From assembly GCF_002198735.1 (NCBI RefSeq), contig NZ_MWLO01000158.1:21284-85283 (forward strand): a stretch of DNA of 64,000 bases. The letters run 5' to 3'. Source of the DNA: Ideonella sp. A 288 (GTDB lineage: Bacteria > Pseudomonadota > Gammaproteobacteria > Burkholderiales > Burkholderiaceae_C). A model generated the notes under the pieces. It was not told where the DNA came from and ran no database searches. It was given only the letters and a program-made list of their open reading frames with translations. The first letter of the stretch is position 1. Every line of letters begins with the position of its first letter. The position numbers were made by a program, and so were the translations under genes. Of this stretch, positions 26,238-35,037 are shown one piece after another.

Positions 26238-27101
26238 TCACCCGTCGATCAACGCCGGGCTCCACGCGTGCACGGCCTGGTACTGCTCACCCAGACCTTC
26301 GATGCCTAGGCGCATTCTATCGCCGGGCTTCAGAAAAACAGGTGCAGGTTTCACGCCCATGCCCACACCTGGGGGGGTTCCGGTCGAAATTAGGTCGCCC
26401 GGATACAACGTCATGAAGCGGCTGACATAGCTCACCAACTGGGCGACCGAGAAGATCATCGTGCGGGTGCTGCCATTCTGGTAACGGTGGCCGTTCACTT
26501 CCAGCCACATGCCCAGGGCCTGCGGGTCGGGCACTTCGTCGGCCGTGACGAGCCACGGGCCCACCGGGCCGAAGGTGTCGCAGCCCTTGCCCTTGTCCCA
26601 GGTGCCGCCGCGCTCGATCTGGTATTCCCGCTCGGACACGTCGTTGACGACGCAGTAACCCGCCACGTGCGCGAGCGCATCGCTTTCCGGAACATAGCGC
26701 GCGGTGCGGCCGATGACCACCCCCAGTTCGACCTCCCAATCGGACTTCACCGAGCCCTGCGGCAGCACCACGTCGTGGTGGCAGCCGACCGCGGCGCTGG
26801 TGGGCTTCATGAAGAGGATGGGCTCCTTCGGGATCGGCAGGTTTGACTCGGCCGCATGGTCGGCATAGTTGAGGCCGATGCACAGGAACTTGCCCATGCC
26901 CGTCCAGGGAACGGCCAGCGTGCCCTGCGGCACGACGGGCAGGGTGGACACGTCCACGCTGCGCAATGCGGCCAGCCCGGCCGGCGACAAGGTGGCCGGC
27001 CCGATGTCGGGCAGCAACGCGGACAGGTCGCGCACCTGGCCGGTGGCGTCGAGCAAGGCAGGCTTCTCGGCCCCCTTGGGGCCATGGCGCATCAGTTTCA
27101 T
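26238..27101 (-). CDS. fumarylacetoacetate hydrolase-family protein (diketo sugar-acid hydrolase?)
   Basis: A 287-residue FAH-family enzyme. The metal site ExE lies in DWEVELGVVIG with the distal acid in YCVVNDVSEREYQ; GTWDKGKGCDTFGPVGPWLVT and ISTGTPPGVGMG are family hallmarks. Close relatives annotated as ureidoglycolate lyase act as 2,4-diketo-3-deoxy-L-fuconate or -rhamnonate hydrolases, cleaving to pyruvate plus a hydroxy acid. Gene order FAH-SDR-enolase-type dehydratase supports that role here. Substrate is inferred. The last 150 bases look less G+C-biased than the rest. Confidence 0.85.
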   Translation of the reverse strand: MKLMRHGPKGAEKPALLDATGQVRDLSALLPDIGPATLSPAGLAALRSVDVSTLPVVPQGTLAVPWTGMGKFLCIGLNYADHAAESNLPIPKEPILFMKPTSAAVGCHHDVVLPQGSVKSDWEVELGVVIGRTARYVPESDALAHVAGYCVVNDVSEREYQIERGGTWDKGKGCDTFGPVGPWLVTADEVPDPQALGMWLEVNGHRYQNGSTRTMIFSVAQLVSYVSRFMTLYPGDLISTGTPPGVGMGVKPAPVFLKPGDRMRLGIEGLGEQYQAVHAWSPALIDG

Positions 27102-27151
27102 GTCGGTGTCCTTGTGGTGGAAGTGGTGAGGTTCTGATCGAGCCTGTGGGG

Positions 27152-27919
27152 TCAGTTGGACCAGCCGCCGTCGATGACATGCGTGGTGCCGGTGGTGAAA
27201 CCCGATTCGTCGCTGGCCAGGTAGACCGCCAGCGCGGCGATCTCCTCGGCCTTGCCCAGCCGACCCATCGGCTGGCGCGCGATGTACGAGGCCTCCACCT
27301 GCGCCAGGCTCTGGCCGCTGGCCTGGGCGCCCGCGGCGATGCGGTCGCGCAGCGAGGGCGATTCCACCGTGCCCGGGCAGATGGCGTTGCAGCGCACGCC
27401 CTGGGTGATGAAATCGGCCGCCACCGACTTGGTCAGCCCGATCACCGCGGCCTTGGTGGCCCCGTAGGCAAAGCGGTTGGGCGCGCCCTTGATGCTGCCG
27501 GCCACCGAGGCCATGTTGATGATGGAGCCACCGCGCCGCCCTGCCCGCTCGGCCAGCATGCCCGGCAGGAAGGCCTTGACGGTGCGGAACTGCGAGCGCA
27601 CGTTCAGGTCGAACGCGAAGGTCCATTCGTCCTCGGTGCAATCGAGCACCGTGCCGGCATGCACGAAGCCGGCGCCGTTGAACAGCACGTCCACCGGGCC
27701 GGCGGCGGCCGCCGCGGCCTGCACGGCGGCGGCGTCGGTGACGTCGAGCCGCTGCACGGTGCAGCCGCATTCGGCCTTCAGGGCCTCGAGCAGGCCGGTG
27801 TTGATGTCGGTGGCGATGACGGTGGCGCCTTCGCGCACGAAGGCCAGTGCCACGGCGCGGCCGATGCCTTGTCCGGCGGCGGTGAGGAAGGCGGTCTTGC
27901 CGGCGAGTCGTTGGGCCAT
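27152..27919 (-). CDS. SDR oxidoreductase (2-keto-3-deoxy sugar-acid dehydrogenase type)
   Basis: A 255-residue short-chain dehydrogenase. NAD-binding TAAGQGIGR is near residue 14, LFNGAG replaces the usual NNAG, and the active site is NMASVAG with YGATK. The C-terminus ends HVIDGGWSN, as in 2-keto-3-deoxy-L-fuconate and related dehydrogenases. It would oxidise a 2-keto-3-deoxy acid to the 2,4-diketo acid cleaved by the FAH enzyme downstream. Starts 32 bases after the dehydratase gene, in the same operon. Confidence 0.85.
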   Translation of the reverse strand: MAQRLAGKTAFLTAAGQGIGRAVALAFVREGATVIATDINTGLLEALKAECGCTVQRLDVTDAAAVQAAAAAAGPVDVLFNGAGFVHAGTVLDCTEDEWTFAFDLNVRSQFRTVKAFLPGMLAERAGRRGGSIINMASVAGSIKGAPNRFAYGATKAAVIGLTKSVAADFITQGVRCNAICPGTVESPSLRDRIAAGAQASGQSLAQVEASYIARQPMGRLGKAEEIAALAVYLASDESGFTTGTTHVIDGGWSN

Positions 27920-27950
27920 GGGTGAGAGTCCTTGAACTGGGGCGGGTGTT

Positions 27951-29054
27951 TCAGGTGAGCGTGTGCCGGGCGCGGGCGCGGCGCTGGATCTCGTCCCAGC
28001 GCCACTGGATGCCCAGGCCGGGCGTGTCGGGGGCGACGGCATGGCCGTCGACGATGGCCAGGCGGCTGTCGGCCACCGCATCGAGCTGCGGGATGTGCTC
28101 CACCCAGGCTGCACTGGGCACCGCCGCGCACAGCGACACGTGCAGCTCCATCAGGAAGTGCGGGCACACCGCCAGGTTGAAGGCCTCGGCCAGGTGCGCC
28201 ACCTTCAGCCACGGCGTGATGCCGCCGATGCGCGCCACGTCCACCTGCAGGATCGACGCCGCGCCCTGCTGCACGTAGGCCGCGAACTGGGTGGTGGAGT
28301 ACAGCGACTCGCCCACCGCGATCGGCACCTCGCTGGCCGCGGCCAGCCGGGCATGGCCGGTGATGTCGTCGGCGGGCAGCGGCTCCTCGAACCAGGCGAT
28401 GCCCAGTTCGGCGTAGCGCGGCGCTCGCCGCAAGGCCTCGGACAGCGTGAAGCACTGGTTGGCGTCGACCATCAGCTCGAAGCCGTCGCCCACGGCCTGG
28501 CGCACGGCCTTCAGGCGGGCCACGTCCTCGCTGACGTGCGGCTTGCCGACCTTCAGCTTGGCACCCAGGAAGCCGGCGGCCTGCGCGGCCACGGTCTCGC
28601 GCACCAGCGTGTCGGTGGGCAGGTGCAGCCAGCCGCCCTCGGTGGTGTAGACCGGGATGCGCGGCTTGGCGCCACCGGCGGCCACCCACAGCGGCTGGCC
28701 GTCGCGGCGGCAGCGCCAATCCCACAGGGCCGTGTCGATGGCGGCCAGCGCCAGGCTGGTGATGGCGCCCACCGTGGTGGCATGGGTGTGGAACATCAGC
28801 TCGCGCCACAACTGCTCGATCAGTGCCGGGTCGCGGCCGATCAGGCGCGGCGCCAGGTGGTCGCGCAGCAGCGCCATCACCGACGAGCCGCCGGTGCCGA
28901 TGGTGTAGCTGTAGCCGATGCCCTGCGAGCCGTCGTCGCAGGTGATGCGCACGAACGGCGTCTCCTGCGTCACGAAGGACTGGATGGCGTCGCTGCGCGG
29001 CACGGGCGGCGGCAGGTCCACGTGCAGCAGTTCGACTTGCGTGATGGTCGTCAT
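27951..29054 (-). CDS. acid-sugar dehydratase of the mandelate racemase/enolase superfamily
   Basis: A 367-residue enolase-superfamily member. The N-terminal capping domain is followed by the barrel with KLKVG (KxK base), MVDANQ, WFEEPLPADD and VAVGESLYS metal ligands, and IGGITPWLKV and CPHFLMELH carrying the Asp-His dyad. Overall it most resembles L-talarate/galactarate dehydratase-type enzymes, though L-fuconate-type substrates fit the neighbours. Starts 3 bases after the TRAP permease gene. The product would be a 2-keto-3-deoxy acid passed to the SDR. Exact substrate not determinable. Confidence 0.85.
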   Translation of the reverse strand: MTTITQVELLHVDLPPPVPRSDAIQSFVTQETPFVRITCDDGSQGIGYSYTIGTGGSSVMALLRDHLAPRLIGRDPALIEQLWRELMFHTHATTVGAITSLALAAIDTALWDWRCRRDGQPLWVAAGGAKPRIPVYTTEGGWLHLPTDTLVRETVAAQAAGFLGAKLKVGKPHVSEDVARLKAVRQAVGDGFELMVDANQCFTLSEALRRAPRYAELGIAWFEEPLPADDITGHARLAAASEVPIAVGESLYSTTQFAAYVQQGAASILQVDVARIGGITPWLKVAHLAEAFNLAVCPHFLMELHVSLCAAVPSAAWVEHIPQLDAVADSRLAIVDGHAVAPDTPGLGIQWRWDEIQRRARARHTLT

Positions 29055-29056
29055 GC

Positions 29057-30454
29057 TCAGAGCCCCACCTGGCGGGGCAGCCACAGGCCGATGGCCGGCA
29101 CGTAGGTGAGCACGATCAGGCTCACCAGCAATGGCGCCAGCCAGGGCAGGATGGCCATGGTCGTGCGCTCGAGGCTCAGCTTGGCCACCCGCGCCAGCAC
29201 GAACAGCACCATGCCCATCGGCGGGTGCAGCAGGCCGATCATCAGGTTGAGCACCATCACCAGGCCGAAGTGCACCGGGTCGATGCCCAGCTGCCGCGCG
29301 ATCGGCAGCAGGATGGGCACGAGGATGGTGATGGCCGCGGTGGGCTCGAGGAAGCAGCCAACGAAGAGCATCAGCAGGTTGGCCAGCGCCAGGAAGACCC
29401 AGGGCTCCTTCGTGAAGCCCAGCACCCAGGCGGCGATGTCGCTGGTGACGCCGGTGGCGGTGAGCATCCAGCCGAAGATCGACGCGGCGGCCACGATGAA
29501 CATCACCGTGGCCGTGGTCTCGACCGTGTCGAGGCAGACCTTGACGAACATCTTCCAGCTGAGCGTGCGGTACCAGGCCAGGCCCAGCACCATGGCCCAC
29601 ACGCAGGCGGCGATGGCGCCCTCGGTGGGGGTGAACAGGCCCGTGGTCATGCCGCCGATCAGCAGCACCGGCGTCATGATCGGCAGCACGGCCTGGAAGT
29701 TGAACAGGCGGTCGGCCGCGAACAGCACGGCAATGGCCACCACCACCGTGAGCTGCGGGTGCAGGCCCGCCTTCTCGATGGCGCCATACACCGCCAGCGG
29801 CCAGGCGATGACCACGGCCGTCTCGATCAGGGCCTTCGACACGCGCGCCCACTCGAACTTGATGTCGCCGCCCCAGTTGTTCTTGTGGGCGAAGTACGCC
29901 ACCGTCAGCATCATCAGGAAGGCCATCAGCACGCCGGGCAGGATGCCGGCAAGGAACAGCGAGCCCACCGACACGTTGGCCATCATGGCGTAGATGACGA
30001 AGGGCAGCGACGGCGGGATGATGGGCCCCAGCGTGGCCGACGCGGCGGTGACGCCGACCGCGAACTCGGTGTCGTAGCCATGGTCCTTCATGGCCTTGAT
30101 CTCGATGGTGCCCAGGCCCGCGGCGTCGGCGATGGCGGTGCCGCTCATGCCGGCGAAGATGACCGAGCCGACCACGTTGACGTGGCCCAGACCGCCCTTG
30201 AGCCAGCCCACCAGCGACAAGGCGAAGTTGTAGATGCGGTTGGTGATGCCGGCGTTGTTCATCAGGTTGCCGGCCAGGATGAAGAAGGGCACGGCCAGCA
30301 GCGGGAAGCTGTCGATGCCGCCGATCATGCGGTGCACCACCGCGAAGCCCGGCATGTCGCCGCTGACCAGGATGTAGACCAGCGACGAGCCGGCCATCGC
30401 GATGGCCACGGGGATGCCGCTGGCCATCAGGAACAGGAACAGGAGCTTCAGCAT
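29057..30454 (-). CDS. dctM: TRAP transporter large permease (DctM-type)
   Basis: A 465-residue inner-membrane protein with about 12 hydrophobic segments, the sodium-driven translocation subunit of a TRAP importer for acidic sugars. Typical sequences are SFPLLAVPFFILAGNLMNNAGI, IFAGMSGTAIADAAGLGTIEIKAM and GPIIPPSLPFVIYAM. It has a longer middle region than the 430-residue DctM encoded at 58135. It lies 10 bases after dctQ and 3 bases before the dehydratase. Confidence 0.95.
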   Translation of the reverse strand: MLKLLFLFLMASGIPVAIAMAGSSLVYILVSGDMPGFAVVHRMIGGIDSFPLLAVPFFILAGNLMNNAGITNRIYNFALSLVGWLKGGLGHVNVVGSVIFAGMSGTAIADAAGLGTIEIKAMKDHGYDTEFAVGVTAASATLGPIIPPSLPFVIYAMMANVSVGSLFLAGILPGVLMAFLMMLTVAYFAHKNNWGGDIKFEWARVSKALIETAVVIAWPLAVYGAIEKAGLHPQLTVVVAIAVLFAADRLFNFQAVLPIMTPVLLIGGMTTGLFTPTEGAIAACVWAMVLGLAWYRTLSWKMFVKVCLDTVETTATVMFIVAAASIFGWMLTATGVTSDIAAWVLGFTKEPWVFLALANLLMLFVGCFLEPTAAITILVPILLPIARQLGIDPVHFGLVMVLNLMIGLLHPPMGMVLFVLARVAKLSLERTTMAILPWLAPLLVSLIVLTYVPAIGLWLPRQVGL

Positions 30455-30464
30455 CGTCGGGCGC

Positions 30465-31028
30465 TCAACGGTCGTCCATCGTGGTTTCGGGCCGCTCGAG
30501 CACGCTGTAGCCGCGCCGCAGGTGGATGCGCAACACCCACACCGAGCGCAGCGCCGCCGCCGCGAAGCCGAGCAGGCACACGCCGTAGACGATGTTCATC
30601 GGCAGGTCGACGATGGTCATCTGGTAGTTGCCCATCTTCTGCATCATCTGCACCGTCAGCACGGTCATCGCGCCGAAGAAGCCGATGCGGGCCACGTCCA
30701 CGGCAGTGGCCAGCGCGCGCGCCACCGCGGGCGGCAGGTAGCGGTACAGCAGGTCGACCTGGATGTGGTTGTTCTTGGCCACGCCGATGGCCATGCCCAC
30801 GAACACCGTGCCGATGAGCAGGTAGCGGGCGATCTCTTCCGTCCACGAGGCCGAGTTGTTCAGCGCATAACGCGTGAAGAACTGGTAGAACACCGTGGCG
30901 CCCAGCAGCCAGAACAGCAGCAGCGCCGCCCAGGCCTCGGGCGTGGTGCCGGACAGGTCCACCGCCTCGTCGACGGCGTGGAACTGCCCGTCATCGCCCA
31001 TCACCTTGGGCAGTGCATCCAGATCCAT
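30465..31028 (-). CDS. dctQ: TRAP transporter small permease (DctQ-type)
   Basis: A 187-residue membrane protein with four hydrophobic helices and the DctQ hallmark FFTRYALNNSASWTEEIARYLLI. It pairs with the large permease 10 bases downstream. The gap upstream to the binding-protein gene (132 bases) holds a palindromic repeat, likely to tune relative subunit amounts. Confidence 0.93.
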   Translation of the reverse strand: MDLDALPKVMGDDGQFHAVDEAVDLSGTTPEAWAALLLFWLLGATVFYQFFTRYALNNSASWTEEIARYLLIGTVFVGMAIGVAKNNHIQVDLLYRYLPPAVARALATAVDVARIGFFGAMTVLTVQMMQKMGNYQMTIVDLPMNIVYGVCLLGFAAAALRSVWVLRIHLRRGYSVLERPETTMDDR

Positions 31029-31080
31029 GGTGTCCGTTTCCGAGTGTCAGGCAGTGTGGCCGCTGCAGCCACCCAAGCAG

Positions 31081-31160
31081 ACGCCGCGGAACCGGCTCTG
31101 CCGGGCCGCTGGCGTCCGCCCCCCCTGGGGGGGAGGTGGCCGCAGGCCACTCCGGGGGGG
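31081..31160. repeat. palindromic dispersed repeat between dctP and dctQ
   Basis: A 7-C run (31119-31125) and a 7-G run (31127-31133) pair, followed by GTGGCC (31136-31141) and GGCCAC (31145-31150), and a further run of G just before the dctP stop. The layout is that of G/C-rich dispersed repeats common in Burkholderiales intergenic DNA; family identity is from memory of such elements. It probably limits expression of the permeases relative to the binding protein. Confidence 0.6.
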
Positions 31161-32156
31161 TCATTTGATGGCCGTGATGCGGTCGTAGTCCTTCCGGTCG
31201 TAGCCCAGCGACTCGACGGTCTTGGCCTTCAGCACCGCGTCGACGAAGCTCTGGCGGTTGACCGTGTGCACGCCCAGGCCCTTCTTCTTGAACTCTTCCA
31301 CCAGTTCGGCCTCGCGCTTCTTGATCTGCGCCGAGGCGCGGGCCGCGGCCTCCTGAGCCACCTCGCCGAAGATCTTCTTCTCGGCGTCGGTGAGCTTGGT
31401 CCACACGTGCGGCGCCACCTGGGTGGTGAGGCCGTCGACGATGTGGCCGGTGAGCATGATGTGCTTCTGCACCTCGTAGAACTTCTTCGCCTCGATGGTG
31501 GTGAGCGGGTTCTCCTGTGCATCCACGGTGCCGTTCTGCAGCGCCAGGTAGACCTCGGCAAACGCGATGGGCGTGGGGTTGGCACCGCAGGACTCGGGTG
31601 TGGCGCGGTACGCCGGCACATCGGGCACGCGGATCTTCAGGCCCTTCATGCCGGCGCAGTCGGTGAAGGCCTTCTGCGCCGTGGTGTGGCGCGCGCCGTA
31701 GTAGGTGTAGGCCAGGATCTGGATGCCGGTCTTGGCGCGGTAGCCGTCGACCATCTCCTTGAAGACCTCGCTCTTGCTGTAGGCCAGCTGGTGGTCGGCG
31801 TCGCGGAAGATGAAGGGGTAGTAGGCGATGCCCAGCCGCGGGTAGCTGCGCGCCGCGAACGACGGCCCGCTGATGATCATGTCGACCGTGCCCAGCGTCA
31901 TGCCCTGGTTGATGTCGGTCTCCTTGCCCAGCGACGAGGCGGGGAAGACCTGGATGTCGAACTTGCCGTTGGTGCGCTTCTTGATTTCCTCGGCAGCCCA
32001 CACCGATTGCGTGTGGTACGGCTCGCTGGTCTCGTAGACATGCGCCCACTTGAGCTTGGTCTGCGCCAGTGCGGGCAGGGCCACCAGCGTGGACATCGCG
32101 GCGGCGAAGGCCAGGCCGAGGCCGGGCAGCAGGGACTTGAAGGTCGGACGGGTCAT
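31161..32156 (-). CDS. dctP: TRAP transporter substrate-binding protein (DctP-type)
   Basis: A 331-residue periplasmic protein with a signal peptide cut after residue 31 (ALA, then QTK). DctP-family features include KWAHVYETSEPYH, RTNGKFDIQVFPASSLG, MKGLKIRVPDVPAYR with the carboxylate-binding Arg, and LQNGTVDAQENP. It captures an acidic sugar for the coupled permeases. First transport gene after the dehydrogenase, 49 bases away. Ligand unknown. Confidence 0.94.
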   Translation of the reverse strand: MTRPTFKSLLPGLGLAFAAAMSTLVALPALAQTKLKWAHVYETSEPYHTQSVWAAEEIKKRTNGKFDIQVFPASSLGKETDINQGMTLGTVDMIISGPSFAARSYPRLGIAYYPFIFRDADHQLAYSKSEVFKEMVDGYRAKTGIQILAYTYYGARHTTAQKAFTDCAGMKGLKIRVPDVPAYRATPESCGANPTPIAFAEVYLALQNGTVDAQENPLTTIEAKKFYEVQKHIMLTGHIVDGLTTQVAPHVWTKLTDAEKKIFGEVAQEAAARASAQIKKREAELVEEFKKKGLGVHTVNRQSFVDAVLKAKTVESLGYDRKDYDRITAIK

Positions 32157-32205
32157 CGGGTGTCTCCTGTCGTGGTGTTGGTGTGGGACGGCGAGGGAAC
32201 GGGGA

Positions 32206-33234
32206 TCAGTCGGCGACGAGTTGCACCTTGGTGCTGCGCGTGCGGTCGAGCGCCAGCTCGAAGGCCTGCTTCGAATCGGCCAGCGGCAGCTGCGCGCTGA
32301 TCAGCGGCCGCACGTCGACACGGCGGCTGCGGATGGCCTGAACCGCCCAGTCGAACTCGAGGTGGGCGCGGAAGGCACCGCGGTAGTCGAGCTCGCGCGC
32401 CATCACGCTGTTGGCCGGAAAGGCCACCTCGGCCGGCAGCGTGCCCACCTGCACGATGCGGCCGCCGCGCCGCGTGGCAGTCAGGCAGGTGGCCAGCGCC
32501 GCGGGGCTGCCGGCGGCCTCGATCGAGACCTCGGCCAGGTCGGCCAGCTCGGCCGCACTGGCCTGGTCGCTGCGGATGGTGCGGTCGGCGCCCACGGTGC
32601 GGGCCATCTCGAGCGCGCGGTCGTTGATGTCGCAGACGATCACCTGGGCCGCGCCGGCCAGCCGCGCGGCCATCACGCTCATGCAGCCGATGGTGCCGCC
32701 ACCGGTGACCAGCACGGTCTCGCCCAGCACCGGCCCCGCACGGTGGAGGGCATGCAGGCCGATCGACAGCGGCTCGGCGCAGGCGATCTCGCCCAGCGAG
32801 ATGCCCGGCTCGGTGATCGGCGTGAGCTGCGCCTCGCCCATGACGAAGCGCTCGCGGAACATGCCCTGCGCATGCGGGAACACGCTGGCGCTGCCCAGGA
32901 AGAACATCTGCCGGCACAGGTTGCCGCGGCCTTCGCGGCAGTAGCTGCAGCGGCCACAGGCGTGCGAGGGGTTGATGGCCACCTTCTGCCCTATGGCGAC
33001 GCGGGTGACGGCATCGCCGAGGGCCACCACCACGCCCGAGGCCTCGTGCCCCGGCACCAGCGGCTCGCGCACGACGAAGGCGCCGACGCGGCCTTCCTTG
33101 TAGTAGTGCAGGTCGGAGCCGCAGATGCCGCCGGCCCCCAGGCGCAGCAGCACGTCGTTCGCGCCCAGCGCGCGCGGGGTTTCCTGCTCGAGCCGGAGGT
33201 CGAGCGCACCGTGGATGAGGCAGGCCAGTGACAT
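32206..33234 (-). CDS. L-idonate 5-dehydrogenase-like zinc alcohol dehydrogenase
   Basis: A 342-residue medium-chain dehydrogenase, the length of IdnD. Catalytic zinc site GICGSDLHYY with GHEASG, structural zinc site CGRCSYCREGRGNLC, and Rossmann VTGGGTIGCMS are intact. IdnD oxidises L-idonate to 5-ketogluconate; relatives act on other aldonates. ATG 33234 is preceded by a poor A/G-rich site but matches the family start; an upstream in-frame ATG at 33366 lies inside the regulator gene. Probably cotranscribed with the TRAP genes and controlled by the GntR protein encoded just upstream. Confidence 0.85.
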   Translation of the reverse strand: MSLACLIHGALDLRLEQETPRALGANDVLLRLGAGGICGSDLHYYKEGRVGAFVVREPLVPGHEASGVVVALGDAVTRVAIGQKVAINPSHACGRCSYCREGRGNLCRQMFFLGSASVFPHAQGMFRERFVMGEAQLTPITEPGISLGEIACAEPLSIGLHALHRAGPVLGETVLVTGGGTIGCMSVMAARLAGAAQVIVCDINDRALEMARTVGADRTIRSDQASAAELADLAEVSIEAAGSPAALATCLTATRRGGRIVQVGTLPAEVAFPANSVMARELDYRGAFRAHLEFDWAVQAIRSRRVDVRPLISAQLPLADSKQAFELALDRTRSTKVQLVAD

Positions 33235-33259
33235 GGGGGTTCCTTCGGTCGGCGCGGGG

Positions 33260-33991
33260 TCAGGACGGCATGGCCACCGGGGCAGGCGCCGTCGCGGGCG
33301 GCCACGCATCGGCAAAGCGCGCCTGCGAACGTTCGAGGTGCAGGTGCATCGCACGCCGCGCGGCATCGGGCTTGTGGGCGGCCACCGCAGCGACGACGCT
33401 GCGGTGCTCGGCGATCGCCTTGCGCCAGCTCTTCTCGCTCTCGAAGTGGTGGCCCATCTGCTCGAACAGCGGGTTGTTGCGCTCGTCGTACAGCTCGGTC
33501 ACGGTGCGCACCAGGGGGCCGTTGCCGGCGGCCTCGGCCAGGCGCACGTGGAACAGCCTGTCGCCACGGGTGGGCATGGCCCCGGCGGCGATGTCGTCTT
33601 CCATCAGCGCGATGGCCTCGCGCAGCCCGGCCACCTGGGCCCGGCTGGCCACGTCGGCGGCCAGTGCGGCCAGTTCGCCCTCGACCACCTGGCGGGCGCG
33701 GATGATCTCGAAGGGGCCGAAGGCGTTGGGCTCCAGCCGCTGCGCCGACGCGGCCGGCTCGCGCGCGACCACATGGATGCCCGAGCCCGGCCGTACCTCG
33801 ACCAGGCCCTCGACCTCGAGCGCGATCAGCGCCTCGCGCACCGACGGCCGCGACACGCCCAGCCGGGTGGCCAGGTCGCGCTCGGCCGGCAGGCGGGTGC
33901 CCACCTCGTACACGCCACGGTGGATCAGCGCGCGCAACTGGTCGGCGATCTGGCGGTACAGGCGGCGGGGTTCGACGGCCTGGAGGGGCAT
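33260..33991 (-). CDS. GntR-family (FadR/FCD) regulator
   Basis: A 243-residue repressor-type protein. N-terminal winged helix (YRQIADQLRALIHRGVYEVGTRLPAERDLATRLGVSRPSVREALIALEVEGLV) is followed by an all-helical FCD domain with the metal-binding His/Asp pattern (HVRLAEAAGN, EHRSVVAAV, HLHLERS) that senses carboxylates. It is the first gene of the minus-strand run into the L-idonate dehydrogenase and TRAP genes, 25 bases ahead. A TGGTCAGGCCAATT site lies just upstream, likely its own operator. Confidence 0.92.
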   Translation of the reverse strand: MPLQAVEPRRLYRQIADQLRALIHRGVYEVGTRLPAERDLATRLGVSRPSVREALIALEVEGLVEVRPGSGIHVVAREPAASAQRLEPNAFGPFEIIRARQVVEGELAALAADVASRAQVAGLREAIALMEDDIAAGAMPTRGDRLFHVRLAEAAGNGPLVRTVTELYDERNNPLFEQMGHHFESEKSWRKAIAEHRSVVAAVAAHKPDAARRAMHLHLERSQARFADAWPPATAPAPVAMPS

Positions 33992-34006
33992 GGGCGGGCG
34001 GTCAGG

Positions 34007-34020
34007 TGGTCAGGCCAATT
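34007..34020. promoter_or_regulatory. candidate GntR operator upstream of the regulator gene
   Basis: TGGTCAGGCCAATT, read on the minus strand as AATTGGCCTGACCA, agrees with the AATTGG-n-C-n-GACCA pattern of LldR/PdhR-type FadR-family operators. It sits 16-29 bases before the regulator start, as expected for autoregulation. Confidence 0.45.
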
Positions 34021-34095
34021 TGCGCCGATGGTAGCGGTGCCACCGGGCCGGCACAGCACAGGAAAACCCTCTGCTGCGGCGCCCGCCACGGGGCT

Positions 34096-35037
34096 TCAGA
34101 GCTGGGCAGCCATCAACTCGGCCCGCGTCGGCAGGCCTTCGGTGTCGCCCCGCACCTGCACCGCGCGGGCGCCGATCCAGGTGGCGCGCCGCACGGCCTC
34201 GGCCACCGGGCGTCCGTCGAGCAGCGCACTGATCAGGCCCACCGCGAAGCCGTCGCCCGCACCCACCGTGTCGACCACACGTTCGACCGGCCAGGCGGCC
34301 ACATGGCCACAACCCTGCTGACCGTTGAAGTAAGCGCCTTCGGCCCCCATCTTGACGACCACCAGGCTCGCGCCTTGCGCCCGGTAGAAGGCGGCGATGC
34401 CCTCGGGCGTGGCCTCGCCGGTGAGTTGCCGTCCTTCGTCCAGGCCGGGCAGCACCCAGTCGCAGCGCGCGGCCAGGTCGTTGATCCTCTCGCGCATGGC
34501 CTGCGCCGACGGCCACAGCGCCGGCCGCAGGTTGGGGTCGAAGCTGAGCGTGCGGCCGGCCTCGCGCAGCCGCGCGATGGCGGCCTGCGTGGCGGCCAGC
34601 GTGCCGGCGGTCAGCGCCGGGAACACACCGGTGAGGTGGCCATGCCGTGCCGAGGCCAGCCAGGGCCCGTCGAGGTCGTCCGGCGTCATCGCGCTGGCCG
34701 CCGAGCCGCGGCGGTGGTACTCGATCGGCGGGTCGCTGCCGTCGTCGACGCGGCCCTTGAACATGAAGCCGGTGCGCGCACCCGGCACCACGGCCACGTG
34801 CGAGCAGTCGATGCCCTCACGCGAGAACTCGTGCAGCAGGAAGCGGCCCATCGAGTCGTCGCCCAGGCGGCTGGCCCAGCCCACCCGCAAGCCCAGCCGC
34901 GCCAGGCCGACGGCCACGTTGGTCTCGGCGCCGGCGGTGCGCTTGTCGAAGCGCTGCACGGTCTCCAACGGACCGCTCTCGCAGGCGACGAACAAGGCCA
35001 TCGCCTCGCCCAGGGTGACCACATCGAGACCGGTCAT
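34096..35037 (-). CDS. kdgK: 2-keto-3-deoxygluconate kinase
   Basis: A 313-residue PfkB-family sugar kinase that phosphorylates 2-keto-3-deoxygluconate (KDG). N-terminal VVTLGEAMALF, a glycine-rich TNVAVGLARLG region, RTGFMFKGR, and the catalytic GAGDGFAVGLIS motif are visible. It overlaps the stop of the fructuronate reductase gene by 4 bases; these two plus ManD give fructuronate to KDG-6-phosphate. KDPG aldolase is not in the window. Confidence 0.92.
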   Translation of the reverse strand: MTGLDVVTLGEAMALFVACESGPLETVQRFDKRTAGAETNVAVGLARLGLRVGWASRLGDDSMGRFLLHEFSREGIDCSHVAVVPGARTGFMFKGRVDDGSDPPIEYHRRGSAASAMTPDDLDGPWLASARHGHLTGVFPALTAGTLAATQAAIARLREAGRTLSFDPNLRPALWPSAQAMRERINDLAARCDWVLPGLDEGRQLTGEATPEGIAAFYRAQGASLVVVKMGAEGAYFNGQQGCGHVAAWPVERVVDTVGAGDGFAVGLISALLDGRPVAEAVRRATWIGARAVQVRGDTEGLPTRAELMAAQL

